64,000 bases of DNA from Neoscytalidium dimidiatum (lineage: Eukaryota; Ascomycota; Dothideomycetes; Botryosphaeriales; Botryosphaeriaceae). The notes beneath the pieces were generated by a model. The model was not told the DNA's origin and searched no databases. It was given only the letters and a program-made list of their open reading frames with translations. The position numbers were made by a program, and so were the translations under genes. Location: the NCBI GenBank assembly GCA_037367355.1, contig CM074706.1, forward strand, positions 682,001 to 746,000, given 5' to 3'. Shown here piece after piece: positions 37,492-46,865 of the stretch. Within the stretch, counting starts at the first letter, position 1; each line of letters begins with the position of its first letter.

Positions 37492-39571
37492 ATGCCGTCG
37501 CATCACTCCCATGACGACGAGCGCCATGCTCCGCAACACTACGGCCAAATAATCGAGTACATCCAGGGTACGTATCCCGCAACCAGCTGCTTTCACAAAA
37601 AAAGCTTCGATGACCTAATCAGCCAGCGAATGTTTCCAGACCGCCTGTATCTTGCCTCGTACACGTCAACCCCGAATGCGCACACTCCCTTCCCGTACCC
37701 GCCCACCAAGGAACGCAGGTCCCCAAGCAAGCGCTCCGCAAAGGCCCAGGCCGGGCCTACCTCGCCCTCCAAGTCGCGTCCACAGCCCGTGTACTTCTCC
37801 GTCGACCGCACTCTGCTGTACAACGCTTTCCATGCCGACTTCGGCCCATTCCACATTGGCCACCTCTACCGCTTTGCCGTTCAGCTGCACGAGGTCCTGG
37901 GCGATCCTAATAACGAAGACAGGCCCGTCGTTTTCTGGAGCAGTGCTGATTCGAGGAGTATGATAGCCTACTGCAACATTGCATCGCGACGCTGACCAAC
38001 AACTGATAGGCCGCGCTAACTCTGCCTGCCTCCTTGCCTGCTACATGGTTCTGATTCAGAACTGGCCTCCGCACCTCGCTTTAGCGCCCATCGCGCAGAT
38101 GGATCCCCCGTGCATGCCCTTCAGAGATGCTGGTTACAGCCAGGCGGACTACGTTCTCAATATTCAGGATGTCGTGTACGGCGTGTGGAAGGCCAAGGAA
38201 GAGGGCATTTGTAGCCTGAAGGACTTCAGCCTCGAGGAGTATGTATCCCACTCCCAACTTTAGATTTGCCCCTCTAATCATCCTCACAGGTACGAGAAGT
38301 ATGAACGCGTCGACATGGGTGACTTCAACTGGATTTCGCCAGACTTCCTTGCATTCGCCTCGCCCCAGTTTGCACCGACGCACGTCATCCCTCCTTCATC
38401 CCCAATTTACGCAACGATCCCCAAGACTGTTGCTGAGCTCCAGCACGCGAAGATTCCGACTCCCTTCAAGAACGTCCTCACTCATTTCTCAACCCGCAAC
38501 ATCGGCCTCGTCGTCCGCTTAAACTCCGAACTATACTCGCCAACTTACTTCACCGCTCTTGGCATTCAGCACCTTGACATGATCTTCGATGACGGCACGT
38601 GCCCGCCACTTCATCTCGTCCGCAACTTCGTCAACCTGGCCCATGAGATGATCACGGTGAGGAAGAAGGGTATTGCTGTGCACTGCAAGGCCGGCCTTGG
38701 TCGGACTGGCTGCCTCATTGGTGCGTATCTCATCTACAGACACGGCTTCACCGCCAACGAGATCATCGCTTTCATGAGGTTCATGCGCCCCGGCATGGTT
38801 GTTGGTCCTCAGCAGCACTGGCTGCATCTGAACCAAGGGACGTTCAGGGAATGGTGGTTCGAGGACTGCATGAAAGAAAAGCTGGCCGCTTTGCAGCCGG
38901 CCACGCCCACGAAGAGCCTCACCAAGCAACGTCTCGCCAGCAATGGACAGACTTATACTCCTCCCAACGGCAGTCAGAAGCGTTCTGCGCTCGGAGAGAT
39001 CTCCTCCAATGACCAGCGTGCCACGTCCATCTCGGGCACTGGCGTTAACGACGAGAACCTTCCTGCGCCCACACCCGGCCAACCGCGGAAGACCAGCAAG
39101 CTGTACGGGACGGGTAGCAGGCATCAGTCGCCTCGCCGTGTCCAGGAGAAGGAACCTTACATTATGCCTGATTCGGAGGTGGAGATCGTCCAGTCTCATC
39201 GTGTTTCACAGGACGGCTCCGAGTCTGAAGAGGAGGCGCAGCTCCGCATGTTGGCGAAGCGCGCTGCCTCAAGGTCACCAAGCTCAAAGTCGCCCAAGTC
39301 TCACGGTAGCAACAGTAAGAGGAGGGCGGTCAGCTGCACGACGACAACAACGATGTCAACCACTACCACAACATGGAATGGCGGGGAAAGCGACATCGAG
39401 AACAGGACCGTGCGACCGAAGACTCCCTCTGGCAAGAGCGGCAGCGGATCGGGTGCAATCAGCGTTGGCAAGACCAGAAGCACACCGGCCAGGCGCAGTA
39501 CCGAGAGCAAGGCAGGCGTGCGGAAGACCAGCGGCAGGGTGGGCAGCTTGGGCAGCACAAGGGTCAAATGA
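37492..39571 (+). CDS. CDC14: dual-specificity phosphatase Cdc14
   Basis: Cdc14 reverses Cdk phosphorylation at mitotic exit and in cytokinesis and septation. Exons 37492-37567, 37640-37957, 38010-38238 and 38290-39571 encode 634 residues. The N-terminal (A) domain includes DRLYLASY, YNAFHADFGPFHIGHLYRF and ACLLACYMVL. The catalytic (B) domain carries the signature HCKAGLGRTG with the nucleophile C340, preceded by the expected FDDGTCPP loop with its general-acid Asp. FMRFMRPGMVVGPQQHWL follows, as in known Cdc14 proteins. The last 230 residues are Ser, Pro and basic, the part that usually holds localisation signals. All three introns are 50-75 nt with canonical ends. I am confident of identity; the start ATG fits the family N-terminus. 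Confidence 0.96.
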
Positions 39572-40607
39572 GTTGATCCGTTCGACATTTGCGCATGAGC
39601 AGTGTTGTTGACCGATATCATCAGAGATCCCGGCGTTGGCGGCGTGCAAGGCTCTGGAAGCCTCACGGTCCCGGATGTCTTTCTTCGATTACGCGCGATT
39701 GTTCACTTTGTACAGCGCACGCATACGAATCTTGGGAGGGTCGCATTGGGCTGCTCAGATAACACGAGTAGGCCTAGCGTTTGTTTGTTGATGAGCGTTC
39801 TAGTTCCACAGAGACGCCAAATTTTCTACATGAGATGAGAGCGATCAAGCGAATGGGCTAGTTGGCGATGGGCATCTGGTCTCCCGTCTGTTTTCCATTT
39901 CGGACGACGTAGGGCGCGCAAGGGGCAAGGATTGCGAACGGCGTTGATGGGAAAGGATAACGATTGTCTTTTCTTATTTTGCAGTGATGGCAGGCCTTTC
40001 TCTTCTTTCTAGTTTCTCTTTCCTGCCGGATGTCACTGCTGCGTTGACGGGCTTAGGGGGAGTTGGTGTCATGGGGCTCAACTTCGATCTTCTTAACTCT
40101 GTTTTATTGCTTTGAGCGTCATCATGATACATGACGGGTTAATGATCGCAGATCGGTCTTTCGATATTTCAATGGCAAGAAAAGTTCATTCAAGCTGAAT
40201 CGTTCCGAGTCGTGAAGTTATGACACAATAAGCGTTGGCATGGTGATCGATAGAGATCGGTCGCTTCGGGCATGACTGGCTCAATCGAGCTGTCGGGGGA
40301 GTCTTCCTTGCAAGTTCAGAGCTAAGGTGACATTATCGGGCGAACGTTTCAAGGTGCGCTGTTGACATGGCAATGGAGCGTTCGTGCGTAATCGCTTATA
40401 CGCGAGTGGATGGTAGGATGCAGGTCTTGGCTAGAGCCCTCACCGCCTTCAACGCCATTGGACGGGGCCGTTGCAGCTCCGGCGAGCCGCAACACCACCT
40501 CCTCCGATTCAACCTCGCAGCTCGCCGCTACGACCAGCCTCCATCCGTCGACCGCCGTCGCACCACCTCATTCCCGCTCCGTAGACATCACCATATTCGC
40601 TCGCATC
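39572..40607. other. intergenic region between CDC14 and the NDUFB7 gene
   Basis: About 1 kb with no supported gene. It should hold the 3' flank of CDC14 and the promoter of the next gene. Confidence 0.4.
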
Positions 40608-41501
40608 ATGACCATCACCGAGACGATCAAGAACGCCGTTGGCCTCGGCAGCGGTGAGTAACCCAACCACTCCGCGCGCTCGCATCGCCAACCCGACCCG
40701 TCAACCTGCCTCTGCCTAAAATTGCACCAACTTCGGGCCACAGGGTGGCATGCAACACCTTCCGCTCGGTCAGGAGCTTGACCAATGCTTCGGTCCCATC
40801 GCGCACCTCACCACAGAAGCGGTCATTTCAGTGGAAAAGAGGATTGGAGCACACCGGAAACTAATTGCAATTGTGCACCACAAACAGAAGGTGCCTCTCG
40901 CGAGGACATGACGGCGGCCAAGCTCCCTCTGGCTTATCGTGACAGCTGCGCTCACCTGCTCATCCCGCTCAACCGCTGCCGCTACGAGGAGTACTACCTG
41001 CCCTGGAAGTGTGAGGTGAGAAATGCCTGATACCCTAATAGTTGGAGCTCGCGGGATGGACTTTACGAAATTTATGCGAAGGAATGGTGCCGTAGCTGGC
41101 CGCTGCCGTTGCCGCTCGTTGTGTCTGCATCGTCTTGGGCTTGGGATTATCTGGCGAATCGTGGATCGACGTACGGAAGGCCGTGGATGGACGCTACGAA
41201 GTGATAAGCGGGATGCGGGGTTCCGTTTAGTAGTTCATGGCTGAACAACATGCTTTGGGTCGCATTTGGTGTGGACGACGGAAATGAGGGGAGCGGCGGT
41301 GGCAGCGATGGCAGCGGCTATCAACAGAACCACACTTGAACTCGGCTTTCAGGATATGAAGTATTGCAGGCTGACAGTTCATTTTCTTCATTACAGAACG
41401 AGAGGCACACCTACGAAAAGTGCCAATACGAGGAGTTCAAAAAGCGCGTCGCAAAGATGGACGAGCTGAGGGAAGCAAGGGATTACAAGAGAAGTAACTG
41501 A
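40608..41501 (+). CDS. NDUFB7: mitochondrial complex I subunit NDUFB7 (B18)
   Basis: Accessory subunit of NADH:ubiquinone oxidoreductase on the intermembrane-space side. Exons 40608-40653, 40888-41015 and 41397-41501 encode 92 residues. The protein has the twin CX9C arrangement of the family: the first pair frames AHLLIPLNR, and the second begins at the end of exon 2 (PWKC) and closes after ENERHTYEK in exon 3. These cysteines form the two disulfides of a coiled-coil-helix fold imported by the Mia40 route. The C-terminus is basic (KKRVAKMDELREARDYK). The introns are long for this genome, 234 and 381 nt. No cleavable presequence is expected for this class. The assignment is firm because spacing and flanking residues agree over the whole length. 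Confidence 0.93.
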
Positions 41502-42596
41502 GGGGTGGCTTAGGGCAAGAGAATGGAGAGAAAGAAAGCCAACTACCTTTCACCGCCGGCCTGGGCAAAGAGGGATCAATGAGGAAATCCTAAAGAAGAG
41601 TCAGCTATAGATGGCCATTTCAATGACTGCCGGCGTGCTACCACCTCTGTACAATACCTCGCAAGATCCAAGCCCTAGCAATTCTAGGACTAGCAATGTT
41701 TGTCTTCTCTGGTACAATCCGAGTCTCATTAGACTTGTAAGACCGCTGGCTTTGGACTTGTACCTGGGTGAAGCTGACGATGTTGTGAACGTGCTCTGAC
41801 AGCAGGTGCCATCTGCTCTGGAAAATCTATGGGCAAGAGAGAGGGAGGAGAGAGAGAGAAGGGGGGGGGGGGTGGGCGGTGTGGTTACTACTTACGTAGG
41901 CGGGTTTTATTAAATCCGTGGTCTCCTATTCCTCGTGAAGTAGCGGATGCATTGAGATTTCTACAGGCTTGTCTGCACCTTCCAATCCGGTCATATTTCG
42001 CTTCAAAAAATTGCCATTGAAGACATCCTTGGCATTTATCTTCGCTGCAGACACTGTCAGCTCTAGCTCTGCGTTCCCTTCAGGTTCTCGCCCAAATTCT
42101 TTACCGCACTCAACTCACAGGAACTCTGAAGCCAATATTTCAGGGACAAACCGTTCCATCTATCCATTCGAGCTGTCTCTCATTTGCGTGGAGCGTTCTA
42201 CTCTATCGTAGCAACGGCTCACTAGACTGATCCAATCAAAGCCGCACTTTGGAGAACAAAGATACAAATATTGCAGACAATTCGAGCGGTTCCTGGGAAG
42301 CGTCTCCATTGTCGGAACTGGATAAGGGGCAAAAGAAGCGTGATCGCAACCTACGTTCAATTTGGCGGACGATGATATTGCGGTTGAGTGTACGTACATC
42401 ATTACAGCCAACCGTGATTCAACAACTACACTAATCGCTGGGCAACATGACTTCGGCAATGTTTCAACCCCGGCTACCTCCACTTCGGCGCCAAATTCGG
42501 CGTGACACCTAAACTTGGGAACACCACCCATACCATCATCAAAAGATAATTCCTTCTATTAACCGTTCCCAACGAACAAACAGCAAAAAGGATGAT
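41502..42596. other. intergenic stretch, no supported gene
   Basis: About 1.1 kb. A purine tract of AG repeats followed by about 12 G residues lies at 41,848-41,872. No gene is seen. Repeat-rich DNA begins at the right end. Confidence 0.4.
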
Positions 42597-42702
42597 CTCC
42601 GCTCCCAGAATCGAACTAGGGACCTTTCGATGGCATACACATTTGCATCCCTTGATACTAGGGATTATGATTTTACAGTCGAACGTGATGAACCAACTAA
42701 AT
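42597..42702 (-). pseudogene. 5'-truncated tRNA-Tyr (GTA) gene
   Basis: Read on the minus strand, the 3' part of an intron-containing tRNA-Tyr is intact. It has an anticodon stem TTCGA/TCGAA, anticodon GTA, an intron of about 41 nt, a T-arm CCTAG-TTCGATT-CTGGG and a 3' acceptor strand AGCGGAG, followed by a T5 terminator-like run. The 5' acceptor strand (CTCCGCT would be needed) and the first D-stem strand are missing and replaced by unrelated sequence. It should therefore not make a tRNA. The B box is present and the A box is damaged. Confidence 0.75.
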
Positions 42703-42749
42703 GTGGGATAGCCCGAATGGTGTAGTGATAATACGGAAATCTGAGTAAT

Positions 42750-42872
42750 TCATCAAAATGATCGTTTGAGCAGCGGTAGGTGAATCGTTTTGAAGGTATG
42801 TTTGAATAACTCATCGAAATGGTCGTTTGAGCAGCGGTATGTGAAGCATTCTTGAAAATGTATGTTTGAGTC
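42750..42872. repeat. two imperfect tandem copies, period 61
   Basis: The segment 42,750-42,810 is repeated at 42,811-42,872. Each copy begins TCATCRAAATGRTCGTTTGA and ends in TATGTTTGA. Differences are scattered substitutions plus a small length change. No coding role is apparent. Confidence 0.8.
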
Positions 42873-43404
42873 GTGTTCTTTCTGAATCTTTGACGAAGAG
42901 GCATCGACATAGCAGTGGAGTCGTTTGGATTCTGTCAATTGACAAGATCATGCCAGTACATTGCCAACAACAATGTATTCGGGGCTAGCAGCAGCGTAAA
43001 AGTAATTTTGAAACCCCGATTGCAATGTTGACTTGAGAAACGAGTATCAATGAGAGAGCAGAGACATAGTCCTGGATTGGCAGCAGCATAGGTAGGCGTC
43101 CTAGAGCTGGGTAGAGAGCTCCGGTCTTGGAAAGAATGACATCTCCTTGGCTTTTGGTGGAGTGAATCTGTGCGTTTAAGGTCGAATTTGGGAGTCGCTC
43201 TGTACTGATATGAGAGGCATCAGTAGTTCCAGGTTGTGTATTAAAGCTTGAAAAGCTTTGGGCGAGAAGCATTGACTTTTTACCGATAAGCGGAGTAGAG
43301 GGTCGGTATATCGGCCGGTATGATTGATGCCAAATGCAGCCATCAGAGCAGCGAATATTGTCAGAGTTTGAGAATGGGGTTGTGCAGCTCGAAAGCATCT
43401 CGAG

Positions 43405-43623
43405 GTCATGTTTGGTAGAGACTTGGGCCAGTTCGAAGTTTCATGTGACTGAGCACAAGTTTGATAGAGATTGATGTCGTGGTGGAGGTTTCAATTGAAC
43501 TTGAGGCCATGCAATTGTGGGCCATGTTTGGCTGGAGACTTGAACCAGTTGAAGGGTCGAAGTTGACGTGACTGAGTACAAAGTTGACAGATATTGATGT
43601 CGTGGTGAAGGTTTTAGTTGAAC
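43405..43623. repeat. two imperfect direct repeats of about 100 bases
   Basis: The segment 43,405-43,501 resembles 43,519-43,623. Shared words include CATGTTTGG, GAGACTTG, TGACTGAG and ATTGATGTCGTGGTG in the same order. The copies are clearly diverged, so the duplication is old. Confidence 0.7.
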
Positions 43624-43901
43624 GTCTTCCGAGATTGAGGGCGATAGAGGCCAAGGGAGAGTAATGTTCGATTTCTTATCATGCTGAGTTGTGGAGATTT
43701 CTGTGTTGTAAAGCCGTTGGGTAGAAAGTAAAGCTTGTTGCAGCTACATGATATCGGAATAGGCGTGGCGAGGTGCGAATAAGTTTTCGTTTGTAATTTT
43801 CTCGCCGAGCTCGGTTTGGTTGCATCTATTGTTTAGATGCTCAAGCCCTAGCACCGTGTATCTCGAAGATACCCAAGGTACGAGCTCATAGCTAGGGTGG
43901 A

Positions 43902-43983
43902 AATTCGTCCAACTCAGCTCGGGTTTCCCCTACTACTCGTCGGGTGACCAGCCACGACTACCAGCGCCTGAGTGGACGAATTC
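43902..43983. repeat. inverted repeat able to form a hairpin
   Basis: AATTCGTCCAACTCAG at 43,902-43,917 is matched by its reverse complement at 43,968-43,983 with one base missing. The loop is about 50 bases. It could be a transposon end, a folded RNA or chance in repeat-rich DNA. Confidence 0.55.
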
Positions 43984-44011
43984 CCGGATCGCCAATCCCA
44001 TGAGTGTTTAC

Positions 44012-44151
44012 CTCGCAATGCTTCCTCAAGGCATGCTCAAGTGGTTGAGTGTTGCACCTCGCTATGCTTCCTCAGGGCATGCTCAAGCGGTGTTGAGTGT
44101 TGCACCTTGTATACTCCCTCAAGGCATACTTATAGCGGTGTGTGAAGGCAG
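44012..44151. repeat. three imperfect tandem copies, period 46-48
   Basis: Units start at 44,012, 44,058 and 44,106. The first two share ATGCTTCCTCARGGCATGCTCAAG and end GAGTGTTGCA; the third is more diverged. The third unit overlaps the 3' end of the orphan minus-strand frame. Confidence 0.8.
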
Positions 44152-45053
44152 CGCTTCTTCCTCTCGTGCTGGTAACCCTCCAGGTACCGGGTATACATGT
44201 GGCCATAGTCAGTCCTCAGGACAGCTCCGGTGACGTAGGCCTGCACTTTCTCTTGCTCCTGCTCCCGCTCCCTTTTGACTTGGGCGGCTTCGCGTTTATC
44301 GTCCACCAGGGCCTCTCTCCTGGCTTGCTGCACGATATCCGCACGGTTGGGAGCAGGGGTATAGAGGTGTATACTAGGGATTTTTGGCTGAGGAGGGCGA
44401 GAGTTTTCCGGAATCTTGAGCCACGCCTTCCGTGCCATAATGGCCTGAGATCTCCAGGAGCTCATTTGCAAGGGCGAAGCCCCAAGTTCTTCCATGCGTG
44501 CCAGCGGTCGCTCGATCTGCTTGTCGTACGACATCCTTGTGAGGGAGTAGCGATACCGCTCCTCCGGAGTTCTGGAGGCGCGCACCGCACGCTCGCGCAT
44601 GATGAGTTGGAGCCTACGCAGCTCTGGATCGATTTCTACGGACTTGACTGGCAGGGTAAACTTCTCCTTGATGGGAACACTGGAATTTGTTGGCAGCCAT
44701 TCGACGGTGTCCCAAGGGCCCAATTGGAGCAAAAGCTCCCGCGTAGAACCCGGACCGCCAGGCATATACGTGCGGAGGAAGCATTGCATCATGGCCTCAT
44801 GGAGTATACAAAGGAGCCGCATGTGCGTAATGGACCCTGGCTCACCATCCTCAAGTCCAGAATAGACGCCTGTTCGAACAGCTTTACCAGAGCGGCAGAC
44901 CTTCGTATCCTCGAGTAGCTGGTATAGAAAAGACTGCCTTTCTTCGAGAGCGCGCTGACGGTATGCTGAATTCAAATGCTGTCCAACACGTCCCCGGATT
45001 CTACTGTCGATACTGGTGGCAGACCCATTGTAGGCATGATTTCTATAAGGCCC
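44130..45053 (-). CDS. orphan open frame of unknown function
   Basis: The minus strand is open for 308 codons, from 45,053 to a stop at 44,130. There is no ATG near the 5' end; the frame begins just after TTAG, which could be a splice acceptor or simply a stop, so the start is missing or lies in another exon. The protein is not low-complexity. It has an Arg/Glu-rich helical pattern (RELLLQLGPWDTVEW; MRERAVRASRTPEERYRYS), a Pro-rich middle (PENSRPPQPKIP) and a charged coiled-coil-like C-terminal part (KREREQEQEKVQAY). I do not recognise the family. It sits among tandem repeats and next to tRNA-Tyr sequences, so it may belong to a mobile element or be a gene fragment. Confidence 0.45.
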   Translation of the reverse strand, partial: GPYRNHAYNGSATSIDSRIRGRVGQHLNSAYRQRALEERQSFLYQLLEDTKVCRSGKAVRTGVYSGLEDGEPGSITHMRLLCILHEAMMQCFLRTYMPGGPGSTRELLLQLGPWDTVEWLPTNSSVPIKEKFTLPVKSVEIDPELRRLQLIMRERAVRASRTPEERYRYSLTRMSYDKQIERPLARMEELGASPLQMSSWRSQAIMARKAWLKIPENSRPPQPKIPSIHLYTPAPNRADIVQQARREALVDDKREAAQVKREREQEQEKVQAYVTGAVLRTDYGHMYTRYLEGYQHERKKRCLHTPL

Positions 45054-45074
45054 CTAAGCCTCGACGAGCACGAG

Positions 45075-45375
45075 AATAAAAATTAATAATATATATATTT
45101 TATTTATTAATGCATTTTCATATAAAATATCTCCGCTTAGTCTTAGTATAAAGTATTTAAAAGCCTATTAAGAGCCTTAGATATAGATTATCTTACTAGC
45201 TAGACTTCTTTAATTAGAGTTAAAGAAGTCGCTTATTTAGGTTTAGCGCGTTATAGTTAAACTCCTATAATAATATATAAACTAAGCGCCCTGGAACGGC
45301 GAGGCAAATAAAAATAAATAATATATATATTTTATTTGTTACTTCATTTTCATATAAAATATCTTCGCTTGGTCT
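45075..45375 (+). repeat. duplicated upstream flank of tRNA-Tyr (two 69-base copies)
   Basis: Positions 45,075-45,143 and 45,307-45,375 agree at about 9 in 10 bases. Both contain a long AT-rich run and end in TATAAAATATCTYCGCTTRGTCT. The second copy leads into the intact tRNA-Tyr gene. The first carries the same start of a tRNA (CTCCGCTTAGTC) but then diverges. The 160 bases between them are very AT-rich and rich in TA and TAG, as expected after repeat-induced mutation. Confidence 0.8.
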
Positions 45376-45457
45376 AGTTGGTTTATGACATTCGACTGTA
45401 ATATCTGCATGGTTCATTGCCATCGAAGGGTCCCTAGTTCGATTCTGGGAGCGAAGA
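45363..45457 (+). tRNA. tRNA-Tyr (GTA) with intron
   Basis: Acceptor stem CTTCGCT/AGCGAAG pairs perfectly, with C1-G72, the eukaryotic tyrosine identity pair, and discriminator A. The D-arm is GTC/GAC around a TAGTTGG loop. The anticodon stem is TTCGA/TCGAA with anticodon GTA at 45,398-45,400. An intron of 20 nt follows one base after the anticodon (45,402-45,421). The T-arm is CCTAG-TTCGATT-CTGGG. The A box (TGGTCTAGTTG) and B box (GTTCGATTC) fit. A T6 terminator follows. Confidence 0.9.
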
Positions 45458-45467
45458 AATTCAATTC

Positions 45468-45473
45468 TTTTTT
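45468..45473 (+). terminator. RNA polymerase III terminator of tRNA-Tyr
   Basis: Six T residues begin 11 bases after the discriminator base of the tRNA. Confidence 0.75.
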
Positions 45474-46029
45474 GCAGAGTGGCGTCAAGGGGCGGAGGCG
45501 GTCATTTTTTGTTTCCGATCGACACGCAACAGGCCCGCGAAATAGTACTAGTCTCGCCGCTGATATCCACGACGCCTCTTCAAATCACCAGGTGCTAGGT
45601 TCTCCACCGTGGGCGGATCTATCGAAGATTCGAAACAAGGAACAAATCGTGGTGCGTGGCCTTTAAAAATTTCCCTCGTACTATTTGTTTACCAGCCAGT
45701 GGCATCCGTGTTCCTGCCGACCGCTACGCCGTTTGATGGTTTAGGCCCTGGGTTTCACGAGCTCGCTTGTACTGTACATATGCTTTCAAAGAGCTTTTTA
45801 TTATTGCGCCCCTGGACATTATTGCCCTAGTGTGCCTGGGCATTCACCAGTGGCAAAGGCTCGCTTAGATAGCCTCATATAGTTAGGTTAGCTTAGCTGG
45901 GGGGTGCGTGCGCGCGCCCACCTCCGGTTACATAAACGGCTAGCACATAGCGCGGTGGAAGGCTGGCATAATTGCAAGTCTAGATGACGATTCTTTAGAG
46001 CGCTTCTTAATGGCGATTAACTATATAGT
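45474..46029. other. intergenic, partly decayed DNA
   Basis: About 560 bases between the tRNA and the 3' end of the DUF7492 gene. The right half is rich in CTA, TAG and TTAG words, resembling DNA altered by repeat-induced point mutation. No gene is seen. Confidence 0.4.
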
Positions 46030-46865
46030 CTAGACGATATTAATGTCTATGCATGTCGTGTAAATTTGCTGCTTCCATGTTTGAAGGGTCGAATTGAGAA
46101 GAATCGGAAAGCTCCAGACCCAGTACAGTGTGTAGATAGTATCGGGTGTCAGGTCTACAGGCAGTGACAACTCAGTACCACACCATAGATCACCGTTCTC
46201 GTTCCCCACATGTGCTCGCTGTGGTAGTGTTTGTCGCCTATTCGATTCCTCGCCATCGTTGTGCTGGTAGCATTTCCCATCGTCAAAAGGAGCCTCTGCC
46301 AAGAGGACACCCCGGCCATCGCCGCCGGTTCCTTCTTTGTCCCACACTCCATATATCTGCGTGAGCATGTCGTTTGGCTCTGGGTCGCTTGTGCCGTATA
46401 CCCAGACTGTACCGGGAGAAGGCCGTCTCGGGTCATGACCGGGATCATCGATATATCGAAGAGTTGTATGGCCATTTTCTTGGTATCTGAGAAGAATATT
46501 GCTTGCAGGAGAAGCCTGTAGTCTAGTACTGTCTTGTGTTACATTTCTTGTCCGTTGAGTTGACTTACATATATGGTCTGTCTCAAGAACCTCCTCGCAT
46601 CCTTCAGGTGGTATGAGATTTTGCATGGCGAAATCACTGTATGCTTTGTTCTCGTCCGAAGAAGGCTTCAAGACGCGAGGAACTGCATCTATTAGAAGTG
46701 ATCCATGTGAATAAGCTTTCAGGTCATCTTACCATTGCCCCGTACATAGCCGGGTGAACCCGTGATACTGCCATCTTCGGCTAGCTGATAAATGTCTTCA
46801 ACCCACGAATGTCCTACAACGCTGTACATCAGGCACATGGTTAACATAACAATAGGTAGCAGCAT
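46030..46865 (-). CDS. secreted protein of the DUF7492 family
   Basis: Exons 46865-46733 and 46682-46030 encode 261 residues. The 50-nt intron begins GTAAGA and ends GATGCAG. A hydrophobic signal peptide (MLLPIVMLTMCLMYSVVG) is followed directly by HSWVED, so His would be the mature N-terminus. The rest follows the pattern of this fungal family: GYVRGN, HICKSTQ, LRYQENGHTTL, GTVWVYGT, GTGGDGRGVLL, LWCGTELSLP and YTLYWVWSFP near the C-terminus, with conserved cysteines. An N-terminal His plus a later His in an ENGH strand recalls copper-binding lytic monooxygenase-like proteins, but that link is inference. Proteins of this family are annotated only as uncharacterised. It lies upstream of a repeat-rich island and on the same strand as the MFS gene. 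Confidence 0.85.

Noticed and set aside
42703..42745. Possible 5' half of another tRNA on the plus strand (TGGTGTAGTGATAATAC)
   Set aside because: It resembles an A box but has no matching stems or B box nearby.
43921..43960. Possible 5S rRNA fragment (GGGTGACCA)
   Set aside because: Only a short word matches; the flanking sequence does not follow 5S rRNA and forms a different inverted repeat.
46560..46580. Second intron in the DUF7492 gene at ATATGTAAGT
   Set aside because: Reading through keeps the family pattern (HICKSTQ to LRYQENGH) without a gap, so no intron is needed.
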